A DNA stretch of 64,000 nt from Limnohabitans sp. DM1 (GCF_001269385.1 NZ_CXOO01000011.1:186001-250000), one strand, 5' to 3'. Positions 54,050 through 63,306 are shown, numbered from the stretch's first letter. Numbers and translations: made by a program. The notes: generated from the sequence alone by a model not told the origin.

Positions 54050-55248
54050 ACAAAAGATTTCGTCAACCATTCACTTTTGATTCGGTCAGCAGTAAATATA
54101 CCCACTATTAACCACACGAAAACATCCGTGAAAAATATTGCCCCACTAAATCCAATAACAAAAAAATAAATAATCATCATCGACAGGTGATTATCAATGT
54201 TATTGAAGGCATGCCTCAATTCACGAAATAGCTTTAAATACACTATCAAGAGAAGAAAAAACCCACCCAGCAGCAAATACGAAAATGGAGTCACATGAGA
54301 ATAATGCGTCAAGTGAGCCTCCTCTGAAAAACTATAATCTATAGTAAAAACAGCACCAAAACCAATTCCAAAAAACCAATTAAAGACACTATCTCCAAGT
54401 CGATCAATTACAGCAATAACGTCATAAAGCCTACCACTGGTTGCCAAATCAATGGCTTTAAGTACATCCTCATTTTCAGCCATGTATTGAAAAATAATTA
54501 TATACCTATCAAGCCCCATTCCAAATAGATGGCCGCCAGACTCTTCCCCCGCCACATAGAGCAAAGCCGCAAGCATGACAACCAATGATATTATGATAAT
54601 CCTGCTAATTTTGTTTGAGCTTTTATATAGAAAAATAAAAATAACTACTGTGATTGCAAGTAAAACAGAACGCTTGCCTGTGAAGATATTCGCCACATAA
54701 AAAACTGCAGCAGAAAAGTATAGTTTCTTGTTTAAGGCATAAAAAATAGGATATGCAAACAAAGCGCCAGCACCAAAATATTCAATATATCCAATTTGCA
54801 CGAGAGGATAATAAATAGCAACCAGCCCAACAAGCACATACCCAGCTCTTATTGCATATTTATCAATCGTCGCAGAAAGTCTACCAGAATTCAATTCAGA
54901 TCTCACACCATATGAATATGCAAAAATTGGCAGAATAAATGGCAAGAAATGAGCAAAAAATTCTTTTTCTAATTTATTGTTGTGCAATCCCACAATCAAG
55001 CATATTCCAGCCGAACAACTCAGGAAAAGCAAAAAAATATCTTTGAAAATCTTTTTTTCCTTGACAACCTCTATTAAAACAATGAATAGAGCTGGATAAA
55101 AGAATAATTTAGCATAACCAGCAAATGACTTGCTAACAAACCAGTAAAGCATGTCTCCGAGAATTGAAGTTGCAACTAAGCCGATATACAGTTTGGCAAT
55201 TGTTTTTTCACCAAATATTTCCTTCACGAAATTCTCTTTACAAATCAA
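54046..55248 (-). CDS. wzy: probable O-antigen polymerase (Wzy)
   Basis: A 400-residue protein with about ten or eleven hydrophobic helices and a longer hydrophilic loop (about 245-310) between helices, the Wzy layout. The sequence is not conserved enough to name a subfamily, as usual for Wzy; the call rests on topology, its place between pseI and a transferase in an O-antigen locus, and the lack of another candidate. It is very AT-rich compared with flanking housekeeping genes, which suggests acquisition by transfer. It overlaps the pseI end by 11 bases. Confidence 0.7.
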   Translation of the reverse strand: MICKENFVKEIFGEKTIAKLYIGLVATSILGDMLYWFVSKSFAGYAKLFFYPALFIVLIEVVKEKKIFKDIFLLFLSCSAGICLIVGLHNNKLEKEFFAHFLPFILPIFAYSYGVRSELNSGRLSATIDKYAIRAGYVLVGLVAIYYPLVQIGYIEYFGAGALFAYPIFYALNKKLYFSAAVFYVANIFTGKRSVLLAITVVIFIFLYKSSNKISRIIIISLVVMLAALLYVAGEESGGHLFGMGLDRYIIIFQYMAENEDVLKAIDLATSGRLYDVIAVIDRLGDSVFNWFFGIGFGAVFTIDYSFSEEAHLTHYSHVTPFSYLLLGGFFLLLIVYLKLFRELRHAFNNIDNHLSMMIIYFFVIGFSGAIFFTDVFVWLIVGIFTADRIKSEWLTKSFV

Positions 55249-56290
55249 AAATACTGGTTGTGACTGGAGTATTGGCGCTCACGCACTTCTTTAGTTTCCT
55301 ACCGATCACATCTTCATAATATCTTGGTGCCAACCCGTAACCGGGCCTAACGCTTCTAACCATGTCAGGTGTGATGATGTCCCCTGCTTGGCCTGACCGC
55401 ACAAAATAAAGAGAACGCCGGAATTTGACATTGCCGGTCTCACTCGACTTTTGGCTGTAATCTACTTTCCCAATGGCTTGCCATGCGATGCGAGCCGAGG
55501 CACACAATGCTGATAATTCAGCAGGCTCCAAAGAGAAACTGTCATCAGGCCCACCTCCGTTGCGATTCAAAGTGAAGTGCTTTTCAACGATACAGGCCCC
55601 CAAGGCCACACTGGCAATAGCAGTGGTGTTGTCAATCGTATGATCAGACAACCCCGTGACCACCCCAAAGCGCTGAGTCATGTCGGAAATTGTTTTGAGG
55701 TTGTAGTCAGAAGCTGGAGCAGGATAAGCACTGACACAGTGCAAGATGGCCAGTTGGGTACAGCCGCCACTGCGGGCAGCATCAATGGCTTCTTGAATTT
55801 CGGTCTTGTCCGCCATGCCCGTGGAAATAATCATGGGCTTTTTGGTGCTTGCCACGTACTTAATGAGTGGAATATCCACCGCTTCAAATGAAGCGATTTT
55901 GTAAGCTGGCGTATTGAGATCTTCTAGCAGGTCTACGGCCGTGAAATCAAACGGCGAGCTGAAAATTGTTATTCCAAGTTTTCGGGCATGTTCAAAGAGT
56001 GGCACATGCCATTCCCAAGGCATATGGGCTTCTTGATACAGATCGTAAAGAGTCCGCCCATCCCATAATCCGCCATGGATTCGGAATGCCTCATCATCGC
56101 ATTTCAGGGTAATCGTGTCTGGCGTATAGGTTTGTAGCTTGATCGCATCGGCGCCTGCTTTTTTTGCTTCTTCAATGATGCGCAGGGCTGTTTGCAAGCT
56201 GCCATTGTGGTTGGCTGAAAGTTCCGCGATGATGTAGGGGGGGTATTCATTCCCGATCGGGCGCTGATTGATATTAATTTTATACGTCAT
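55238..56290 (-). CDS. pseI: pseudaminic acid synthase PseI
   Basis: A 350-residue NeuB-family enzyme that condenses 2,4-diacetamido-2,4,6-trideoxy-L-altrose with phosphoenolpyruvate to pseudaminic acid. The barrel has PYIIAELSANHNGSLQTAL, AGADAIKLQTYTPDTITL, IFSSPFDFTAVDLLE and KPMIISTGMADKTEI. The C-terminal antifreeze-like SAF domain has RRSLYFVRSGQAGDIIT. FDFTAVDLLE and LHCVSAYPAP are characteristic of PseI rather than NeuB or LegI. Confidence 0.93.
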   Translation of the reverse strand: MTYKININQRPIGNEYPPYIIAELSANHNGSLQTALRIIEEAKKAGADAIKLQTYTPDTITLKCDDEAFRIHGGLWDGRTLYDLYQEAHMPWEWHVPLFEHARKLGITIFSSPFDFTAVDLLEDLNTPAYKIASFEAVDIPLIKYVASTKKPMIISTGMADKTEIQEAIDAARSGGCTQLAILHCVSAYPAPASDYNLKTISDMTQRFGVVTGLSDHTIDNTTAIASVALGACIVEKHFTLNRNGGGPDDSFSLEPAELSALCASARIAWQAIGKVDYSQKSSETGNVKFRRSLYFVRSGQAGDIITPDMVRSVRPGYGLAPRYYEDVIGRKLKKCVSANTPVTTSIFDL

Positions 56291-56316
56291 GGTGGGCCAT
56301 CAAGGATCAGGTGTGT

Positions 56317-56841
56317 TTATGAAAAGTAGCGGGGGTTCAGGCATGCAACACAAATGCGGTCTTCAGGTTGGTCATTCACCCAGTAAAAGCCTTTCATGGT
56401 GGCTTCAATAAACCATCCGGCCTTGGTGTAAGCCTTTATTGAAGAGATATTGCTGGCGTACATGCCGCCTTGTAAACGACGAATATCGTAATGGTTAAAG
56501 GCAACCTGGTTAGCGAGCATGATCGCCTGGCTTGCCAAGCCCTTGCCAAGGTAGGTGCGATTGCCAATGAGGCACACAAGGTCGGAGGTCTTGTTGCGCA
56601 GGTCGAACGGTCCGATCTTGACGTTCCCGATTTTCTGTCCTGCTTCGTTGAGAATGCAATGGTAGTACCAACGTTGTGATTCGATGCCCTCTTTAAAGTC
56701 CTTGACCAAAAGCTCACGGCTAAAGGTGCGGCCACTGCCTGTGAAATAGTTGAGATGGCCGTCACTGTTCACGTACCAGCTGCAATATTCGTCGTCAATG
56801 TCATTCAATTGAACGGGCCTTAATGTGATTTCAGTATTCAT
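56317..56841 (-). CDS. pseH: UDP-4-amino-4,6-dideoxy-N-acetyl-L-altrosamine N-acetyltransferase PseH
   Basis: A 174-residue GNAT acetyltransferase. The acetyl-CoA loop is in LIGNRTYLGKGLASQAIML, after QKIGNVKIGPFDLRN; the C-terminal part GMYASNISSIKAYTKAGW is typical. In the pseudaminic acid pathway PseH acetylates the 4-amino group made by PseC. Its position between pseG and pseI supports the assignment. Confidence 0.88.
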   Translation of the reverse strand: MNTEITLRPVQLNDIDDEYCSWYVNSDGHLNYFTGSGRTFSRELLVKDFKEGIESQRWYYHCILNEAGQKIGNVKIGPFDLRNKTSDLVCLIGNRTYLGKGLASQAIMLANQVAFNHYDIRRLQGGMYASNISSIKAYTKAGWFIEATMKGFYWVNDQPEDRICVACLNPRYFS

Positions 56842-56845
56842 GGGT

Positions 56846-57940
56846 TTATCTCAACAATTGGGCAATGATTTGCTGGGAGCCAAGGTTTTTGCATAGCTTG
56901 GCGGCGTGATCGGACAGATGTTTCAGGGTCTGGGGCTTGTGAAAGAGGTTTTGCATCAAGCCGGGCAGGCGCTGGGGGATGTCTGCGGGCAGGCCGATGC
57001 TGAGGGCGGCTTGTTGGTATTCCAAAGCTTGGCATGCGGGTTGTTGGTTGGCAGCCAAAACGACCATTAACGTGGGTAGACCCATGTGGCAGCGCTCCCA
57101 TGAGGTGCTGCCCGCCGCGCCAATGGCAAGGTCGCTGTCTGCCATGAGTTGGGCCATTTTGCTGGCGTTAACTACGACACGGGTGGCATAGGGCATGTGC
57201 GCGGCAACGGCTCTAACCTTGTCCATGTGAGGGGCGCCCCCCCCCATCACAACAGTGATTTCGGTGCTGCCTGGCATTGGGGTGGCTTCCAGGGTGCGCA
57301 AGACCAAGCTGGTGGCATCATCATTGTCAATACCGCCCATGCTGATGAGGATGCTATGCAACTGTGCCGTTGCGCGCCTTGCCAAGCTGTAAGGCCGCAG
57401 CTGGGTGAATTCGCTGCGCAACAACAAAAAATCAGCACCAGCTAACACCTTGCACTCGGTGCCGACCCAGGGGGCATAGTCGCTGGCCTGGCGACCAAGG
57501 TTTTGATCGAGAAGCAGGTGACAGTGGTGGTGACGGTTGGCAAGATCGTCAATGACCATCAAAGTCAGGCGCGGGTGTTGGCGTTGTATGAATTGCTCCC
57601 AATCTCGATCAAGCGCATAGTGGTCGATGATGAGCCAGTCAAGGTGGAGCGTTTTAATCAGGTCTAAGGTTTGCTGGGCATCGGTTGTCCAGTCAGCACC
57701 CAACCATTGCGCGTAGGTGGCTGGAATTGAACCAGGAACCGGAGATGAAACTGCGGGCAAGTGATGAACAGCAAAACCGAGATCCTGAATTTTTTGGATG
57801 AGATGACCGGGGTGTTCACGACAGATGAAGTGGCATTGATGGCCTTCGGCCCGCAACGAATCGGCCAGAGTCAGGCAGCGCATGACGTGGCCTGTGCCGA
57901 TGTGGAGCGACGCATCGACGCGAAACGCAAATTTCTTCAT
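56846..57940 (-). CDS. pseG: UDP-2,4-diacetamido-2,4,6-trideoxy-L-altropyranose hydrolase PseG
   Basis: A 364-residue GT-B-fold hydrolase. The N-terminus FAFRVDASLHIGTGHVMRCL has the catalytic His of PseG (GTGHVMRC), and the UDP-binding C-terminal domain shows ILISMGGIDNDDATSLVL and DLAIGAAGSTSWERCHMGLPT (part). It removes UDP to free the sugar for PseI. The ATG at 57940 gives an ATGA overlap with pseF; a longer open frame upstream lies inside pseF. Confidence 0.92.
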   Translation of the reverse strand: MKKFAFRVDASLHIGTGHVMRCLTLADSLRAEGHQCHFICREHPGHLIQKIQDLGFAVHHLPAVSSPVPGSIPATYAQWLGADWTTDAQQTLDLIKTLHLDWLIIDHYALDRDWEQFIQRQHPRLTLMVIDDLANRHHHCHLLLDQNLGRQASDYAPWVGTECKVLAGADFLLLRSEFTQLRPYSLARRATAQLHSILISMGGIDNDDATSLVLRTLEATPMPGSTEITVVMGGGAPHMDKVRAVAAHMPYATRVVVNASKMAQLMADSDLAIGAAGSTSWERCHMGLPTLMVVLAANQQPACQALEYQQAALSIGLPADIPQRLPGLMQNLFHKPQTLKHLSDHAAKLCKNLGSQQIIAQLLR

Positions 57941-58656
57941 GAGCCGCCGCTGACAGATGGCGTCTGTCGCACAGTGGCGAAAGCCTGGGCCATGATGAGG
58001 TCGTCCTGGTCGTCGATGTCCACTGCAGATATGTGGTGCATCGCGTGAAACACATGCTCTGGAGCGTAAAAGGTTCCGTGTTGCTTGAGCGCGGATGTAC
58101 TCGCAATCCAGATGGCGCCAGTGGGGCAATACAGTGGGGGCAGATCTTGGGAACGGGAATCCCGAATCTCTGGGAAGGCGTATGTGGGTTTGCCTTCAGG
58201 GCTTAATTGCACGGCCCACCATGGGTTCATCCAGCCAAACTTGAAGCAACTAATTTGAGCCGGTGCACCAGATTGCTCAAAGTGCAATAGGGCGTCTTGT
58301 ATATCCCCATGATGTCGCAGCGGGCAGTTGGCCATAAGTTGGGTAACGCAGGTGTACGCATCCCCCCAGTGTTGCTCGGCTTGCTTCAGCGCGGCCAAGG
58401 TGGCTTCACTCGAAGTAGCCTGGTCATCAAATGCAGCTTGTCTCAAGAACGGTACTTGAGCGCCTGCTTGTAGGGAAACTTGCCTAATTTCTTCGTCGTC
58501 GGTTGATACCAATACCTTGGAAAACATTCCACTTTCCAGAGCGGCCTCAATGGTCCATGCAATCATGGGCTTGCCATTGAAGGGCATGATATTTTTCCTT
58601 GGTAGCCTTTTGGATCCACCTCGGGCAGGAATAATAGCGATTCTGTGCTGCTGCAT
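57937..58656 (-). CDS. pseF: pseudaminic acid cytidylyltransferase PseF
   Basis: A 239-residue CMP-sugar synthetase. The CTP-binding start IAIIPARGGSKRLPRKNI and MPFNGKPMIAWTIEAAL are the family signature; SAVDIDDQDDLIMAQAF near the end carries the metal-binding aspartates. It makes CMP-pseudaminic acid, the donor for the transferase. Confidence 0.93.
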   Translation of the reverse strand: MQQHRIAIIPARGGSKRLPRKNIMPFNGKPMIAWTIEAALESGMFSKVLVSTDDEEIRQVSLQAGAQVPFLRQAAFDDQATSSEATLAALKQAEQHWGDAYTCVTQLMANCPLRHHGDIQDALLHFEQSGAPAQISCFKFGWMNPWWAVQLSPEGKPTYAFPEIRDSRSQDLPPLYCPTGAIWIASTSALKQHGTFYAPEHVFHAMHHISAVDIDDQDDLIMAQAFATVRQTPSVSGGS

Positions 58657-58689
58657 TTTTTATTATTTGAGTCGCGGATTAAAAATTGA

Positions 58690-59463
58690 CTACCAGAGAC
58701 TCCAGCCCCCATCGGCGTGCAGTGTGTGACCGGTCATGCTCATGGTAGGGTAATTTATAAGCATGTCAATCGGATTAATAATTTCCTCCTCCTGAAGCAT
58801 GCGCTTAATAGGGCTAAGAGCAGCGTAGCGCTGTTTGAAATCTTCGCTCACCCGCCCCTGCACACCACCATACGATACACAGTTGACCTGAATTTGGAGG
58901 CTGGCCAAGCGAATGGCCATTTCTTTTGTGAGATGCACCAAAGCAGCTTTGGCAACGCTGTAATGAATAGCAGATTCTATTTGAGGTTGGTCGTACAGAT
59001 TGATGTTGGCGGCAACGGTACCATATTGAGATCCGATGTGAATGATTTGTTTCAGGTGCTCACTTTGATTTTCGACAAGTGACATACTAAGCTGGTAGGG
59101 TATGACCACGTCGACCACAAACTCTTGTGTGAAGTTGTATGCGCTAACAACGCCATTGGGTTCGGTTTTAAGATATTCAATGCTTCGTGCATTGTTAATT
59201 ATGTGGCTGATTCTGATGTCTTTTAATTCGAGAATATCGCAAATTTTGCTTGCCCCCCCGGGCTGAGCCAAGTCAAATTCAATGCCCGTGAAATTCTTGT
59301 TAAATTGACTAGGGGCGATGCCAAGTTGACTTGGGAGGTCTGCTAATTTGGCTTGACTGCGGCTGAGTCCGATGACGTGGTGGCCTTGCATCATGAAATG
59401 TTTGGTGAGAACCTTGCCAAATTTTCCAGTTGCGCCCGTCAATAATATGTGCAATTGACTCAT
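58690..59463 (-). CDS. short-chain dehydrogenase/reductase in the pseudaminic acid locus
   Basis: A 257-residue classical SDR. NAD(P) motif ILLTGATGKFGKVLTKHF, active-site Ser region IIHIGSQYGTVAANI, Tyr-x3-Lys in AIHYSVAKAALVHLTKEMA, and a C-terminal LHADGGWSLW as in many SDRs. It is not one of the six standard Pse enzymes. The stop of the upstream Gfo/Idh-like gene overlaps its start by 4 bases (ATGA), and with that gene and an aldo/keto reductase it forms a three-oxidoreductase cassette between pseC and pseF. The substrate is unknown. Confidence 0.82.
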   Translation of the reverse strand: MSQLHILLTGATGKFGKVLTKHFMMQGHHVIGLSRSQAKLADLPSQLGIAPSQFNKNFTGIEFDLAQPGGASKICDILELKDIRISHIINNARSIEYLKTEPNGVVSAYNFTQEFVVDVVIPYQLSMSLVENQSEHLKQIIHIGSQYGTVAANINLYDQPQIESAIHYSVAKAALVHLTKEMAIRLASLQIQVNCVSYGGVQGRVSEDFKQRYAALSPIKRMLQEEEIINPIDMLINYPTMSMTGHTLHADGGWSLW

Positions 59464-60353
59464 TGGAGCTCACCAGCCTCCAGCAAATAAATTGATCTTA
59501 GAACCTGGTCTGTACTGGTTTTGATGCTTTTTTCAGCAATGCCTGCAACAAAGTCGGCCAAAGCGTTTTTAAAGGCCATGAAGGTGTTTTGAAATTGCAA
59601 CTGCACGCACCCGTTTGAACCGGCAATGTCGATAACGATGGGCACGGGGGTGTCGCCCATAACACTCAAGTGAACCTGTGCGCCAGATTCGTGCAATGCA
59701 TGGAGACTTGTGATGTGTTTTGATCGGGTGATCTGTGGTGTGCTAAAGGTACCCTGGTCACCAAGTATATTGAGAACAGGATCAATGATATGAATAGCAT
59801 ATTTATTCCAGTCTTTGGGTACAGTCGCGTGTACATACCGAATGTCTCCCACTCTTTGACGATCAACTGGGCTGAGTTGCAGCTCGGGCGCATACCGTAG
59901 GGCGGAGCACGAAAACAACTGACCCGGGTATTGCTGCAACGACAACAATGTTTTGGCATGGGCAAGCGTCAACGCCAAGGGTTTGTCGATATAAATAGGC
60001 ATGCCCGCTTTCAAAAAAGGGGATGCGAATTGCACATGGTTCTCAGCATCGTCTCGTGCTAACAAAACAGCTTCTACTTGGCCAATCAAGTCGGTGTAAT
60101 GGTTGACGATATGGGGAATCAGGCTGGCTTGCGCTACTTTTTTCGATAAGGCAAGGTCTTGAGTCCAGATATGCGTGACTTGGGCGCCCTGAATACCGTC
60201 CTCAGGAAAATTTTGCTTTTCCAAGTACCGTGGAATACCGGGAAACCCACAGCCCTCCATGGCACTGGAGTTGTAGCCATTAAAAATGGCAGACCACGAG
60301 TAGGGATGACCATTACCTGGAGAAAGACCAATAACGCCAAGACGAAGCGTCAT
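59460..60353 (-). CDS. Gfo/Idh/MocA-like oxidoreductase in the pseudaminic acid locus
   Basis: A 297-residue dehydrogenase of the Gfo/Idh/MocA type: RLGVIGLSPGNGHPYSWSAI at the start, VEAVLLARDDAENH, and the lysine motif MPIYIDKPLALTLAHAKTLL. It is short for the family (usually 330-390) and the nucleotide motif GLSPGNGHPYS differs from the usual GxGxxG (G-L-S-P-G-N-G-H). The ATG at 60353 overlaps the aldo/keto reductase stop by ATGA. The substrate is unknown. Confidence 0.78.
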   Translation of the reverse strand: MTLRLGVIGLSPGNGHPYSWSAIFNGYNSSAMEGCGFPGIPRYLEKQNFPEDGIQGAQVTHIWTQDLALSKKVAQASLIPHIVNHYTDLIGQVEAVLLARDDAENHVQFASPFLKAGMPIYIDKPLALTLAHAKTLLSLQQYPGQLFSCSALRYAPELQLSPVDRQRVGDIRYVHATVPKDWNKYAIHIIDPVLNILGDQGTFSTPQITRSKHITSLHALHESGAQVHLSVMGDTPVPIVIDIAGSNGCVQLQFQNTFMAFKNALADFVAGIAEKSIKTSTDQVLRSIYLLEAGELQ

Positions 60354-61237
60354 TTCAGATTCCAAATACTCGGGTCGATGAATTCGGTATCGTCGCAATC
60401 GAGGCCCGTTGCATTAAATGATGGTGCATCCTGACTAAACCGAATGGCATTTTCAAATTGTTGGGTGTTTTCAACGCCCACAATGACTTGGTCTATTTCT
60501 GCAATATTGCTCACAAATGCAATCGCAGCTTGGGCCGGGCTGAGGTTTTGCTCTTTAAGTCGGTGATGCCATTCGTTCAATTGAGGCATAATCGGTTCGA
60601 AATAAGCAGGAATTTTTGATAAGGGCATCAACAAAAGACCTTGCAGATAAGCTGAGCGAGCATGGATTTCTACACCCAGATCTTTCATCATTTTGAGAGT
60701 GCCATTTTTGATGAGACGCTGATCAAGCACATTGATAGGCACCTGTACCAAATCAGGCGTAAAAAAGGTGATGATGGCGTCCAATTGTTCTTTTCTATAA
60801 ATAGACACGCCGACCTTATCCACTAGCCCTTGCTCTTTAAGTTGACGCAATGCCTCAGCAATCTGTGGTCCTTGTGGACCGAGAAGATCATCTGCATGGT
60901 GCACCAAATATCCATAGAGCTTGGGAATTTTCAGCTTGGTCAACGATTCACGAATCGCCATATTCAAAAATTGGGAGGCAGTCTCTCCATCGGGCATTGA
61001 TGAGCAATGAGGGGTTTTTGAAACTATTTGAAAATCCCCTACGCCCTGTTGCCCTAGCTTGCTTTCAGAGTCCCCATAGAGGCTGGCCGTATCAATGGTT
61101 TTAACACCATGGGCCAGGGCGCTATAAATGATGGAGCTGATTTCGGCATCAGGGGTTTGACCTGATGTATTGGACACACCATACTCAAGCCCCCACTGTA
61201 CACTGCCCAGTCCGATTTTTGAATTATTGAAATGCAT
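60350..61237 (-). CDS. aldo/keto reductase in the pseudaminic acid locus
   Basis: A 295-residue aldo/keto reductase. Asp/Tyr are in VKTIDTASLYGDSESKLG, Lys in QIVSKTPHC and His in GYLVHHADDLLGPQG. The opening GLGSVQWGLEYGVSNTSG is like the family found next to pse and neu genes in flagellin and O-antigen loci. Together with the two downstream oxidoreductases it could modify a nucleotide sugar or make an unusual N-acyl group; no defined reaction can be named. Confidence 0.83.
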   Translation of the reverse strand: MHFNNSKIGLGSVQWGLEYGVSNTSGQTPDAEISSIIYSALAHGVKTIDTASLYGDSESKLGQQGVGDFQIVSKTPHCSSMPDGETASQFLNMAIRESLTKLKIPKLYGYLVHHADDLLGPQGPQIAEALRQLKEQGLVDKVGVSIYRKEQLDAIITFFTPDLVQVPINVLDQRLIKNGTLKMMKDLGVEIHARSAYLQGLLLMPLSKIPAYFEPIMPQLNEWHHRLKEQNLSPAQAAIAFVSNIAEIDQVIVGVENTQQFENAIRFSQDAPSFNATGLDCDDTEFIDPSIWNLK

Positions 61238-61248
61238 GCAGTCAGTTC

Positions 61249-62430
61249 TTAAAAAATAGTCTGATAGCCCGTTGGGTAAGGCTTTTCGAAGTGCTTGACT
61301 ATCTCTTTTTGCTGTAATTCTGTCAATCCAGGATAAATGGGAAGAGTGATGGCTTCTGAATAGTATTTTTCCGCTTCTGGATAATCATCTGGTTTGTACC
61401 CCATTTTCGCATAATAGGGCTGCCTATATATTGGAATGTAATGTAAATTAACACCAATTCCGCTGTCACGCAAGCGAACAAACATCTCTTTATGGGTGAT
61501 ATTTTTTTGGTCAGGCCTGACCCTTACCACATACAAATGAAACGCAGAATAATTTGTTTCGCCCTGATACGGGGTGACGATATTGATATCTTTAAAAAGA
61601 TCAGCATATTTATCGGCAATTTTATGTCGTTCACTAACAAAATCGTCGAGCCTCTTGAACTGGCTCAGGCCCAAAGCGCCCTGCATATCCGTCATCCGAT
61701 AGTTGTAACCTAATTCGATCTGCTCGTAATACCAAGGTCCATCAGGCTCCTTGGTCATGGTCTGTGTGTCTCGATTAATACCGTGACTTCTGAGACGTGC
61801 CATCTTGGCGCCTATTTCAGCATCGTTAGTGAGGGCCATACCACCTTCACCTGTAGTGATGATTTTCACTGGATGAAAGCTAAAAACAGTGATTTGACTG
61901 TATTCACAATTACCAATTGGCTTACCAAGGTACTTTCCACCGATTGCGTGTGAAGCATCTTCGATGATACTGAAACCGTATTCCTTTGAAAGTTTGTGAA
62001 TGGCTTGCATGTCGCAACTTTGCCCGCACAAATGGACTGGTATCACTACTTTGGGCAACACGCCTTCTTTCTTCGCTTCAATTAATTTTTTCTCTAATTT
62101 TTGTGGGCACATATTGTAAGTTTTCGCGTCAATATCCACAAAATCAACTTGAGCCCCACAATACAGAGCACAATTAGCACTCGCGACAAAACTTATTGGA
62201 GAAGTCCATACACGATCTTTTGCTTGCACACCAAGCGCTAAACATGCAATATGCAAGGCGCTAGTCGCACTGTTTACCGCAAATGCATAGTTGACATTGC
62301 AATACTGGGCGATTGCAGCCTCAAACTCAGGGACCACAGGCCCTTGCGTTAAAAAATCAGATTGCAGTACTTCACTGACTGCCTTAATGTCTTCCTCGCT
62401 TATATTTTGTCGACCATATGGTATTTGCAT
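61249..62430 (-). CDS. pseC: UDP-4-keto sugar aminotransferase PseC
   Basis: A 393-residue PLP aminotransferase of the DegT/DnrJ/EryC1 family. The PLP lysine is Lys189 in VFSFHPVKIITTGEGG, the ring-contacting Asp158 is in SIIEDASHAIGG, and the start IPYGRQNISEEDIKAVSEVL is PseC-like. It aminates C4 of the 4-keto sugar to UDP-4-amino-4,6-dideoxy-N-acetyl-L-altrosamine. In most loci pseB precedes pseC; here an IS remnant lies directly upstream. Confidence 0.92.
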   Translation of the reverse strand: MQIPYGRQNISEEDIKAVSEVLQSDFLTQGPVVPEFEAAIAQYCNVNYAFAVNSATSALHIACLALGVQAKDRVWTSPISFVASANCALYCGAQVDFVDIDAKTYNMCPQKLEKKLIEAKKEGVLPKVVIPVHLCGQSCDMQAIHKLSKEYGFSIIEDASHAIGGKYLGKPIGNCEYSQITVFSFHPVKIITTGEGGMALTNDAEIGAKMARLRSHGINRDTQTMTKEPDGPWYYEQIELGYNYRMTDMQGALGLSQFKRLDDFVSERHKIADKYADLFKDINIVTPYQGETNYSAFHLYVVRVRPDQKNITHKEMFVRLRDSGIGVNLHYIPIYRQPYYAKMGYKPDDYPEAEKYYSEAITLPIYPGLTELQQKEIVKHFEKPYPTGYQTIF

Positions 62431-62509
62431 TTTTTTCCTTAATTTTTGGCGAAATAATTGGGATGTGCAGATATTTTTATATTTTTTTGATCTGAGCCGG
62501 TGAGTAAAG

Positions 62510-63245
62510 GTCTATTTTTCAACCATAACGCCAGAAGGCTGCAGAAATAATCAGTACCTCAGAGGCGCCGCTTGCCCCGAAGAGCTATTTTGGGATTTTG
62601 ATTTCGCATTTTTAAATCGCGGTGTCTGGGGGCCTTCAAAACCGCGTTTTGACATCACTTTTGAATCCGTCCACTTATTGGGCTCCTTGCAGACGCAACT
62701 GTCCCAGGGTGTGCCGTCGCGTCGGGCACTGCCGATTTGCGCCCTGATGTGCTCTGCGCCACATGCGTCAATACGCTCATCTGCTGCATGGCCTTGATGA
62801 AGTCCCACGCGTCGTAGCCCTTGACTGCACCCAGCGTGGGCGTTGTCCCTTCTTCATGCGACTGGCGCACAGCGTTGATCATCGCTTTTGCAGTTTCGCA
62901 CTCAGCGTAGCTGTCAGCGTTCGTGCCCGTGGCATTGACCACGACAGTCCGACGAACCAGCGAAAGCGCATGTTGTAGTGAATTTGCGCCATGAGCATGC
63001 GCTCCGAGCGCACGCTGCAGAGCACCTCTAGCAGATTGGCGCGCAATTGCTTCTCGGGGGCAACGCTGGGGAGATCGCCTTGGATGTCGGCTTCATACGT
63101 GTCGGCAAACAAGCCGTCCGTGGCCACCAGTGCTTTGTTGACCCTCTCGCAAATCGCTCGCAAGGGGTATCCAGCAGGTACGAAATCATCCGGACGTTTC
63201 ATCAAAAACAGGGGCTCGTTAAAGGTGTCTGCCCGCGCATTTCAA
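62510..63245 (-). pseudogene. inactivated IS5-family transposase remnant
   Basis: Two minus-strand frames hold pieces of an IS5-type transposase. The N-terminal piece (from about 63243) reads TFNEPLFLMKRPDDFVPAG, VAPEKQLRANLLEVLCSVRS and QIHYNMRFRWFVGLS. The later piece (62942-62655) reads SYAECETAKAMINAVRQ, TLGAVKGYDAWDFIKAMQQM and HVAQSTSGRKSAVPDATA. The part between, about 100-150 residues in intact relatives, is deleted with a frameshift near 62945. The catalytic Asp of the LGADKGYD motif is Val. The end decays further to about 62510. No intact inverted repeats were identified. Confidence 0.8.
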
Positions 63246-63306
63246 ACTGTTTTTGTGATGACTGAATTCTCGAACGCACAACTGAATTGACACTTTTTGC
63301 TCGTCA

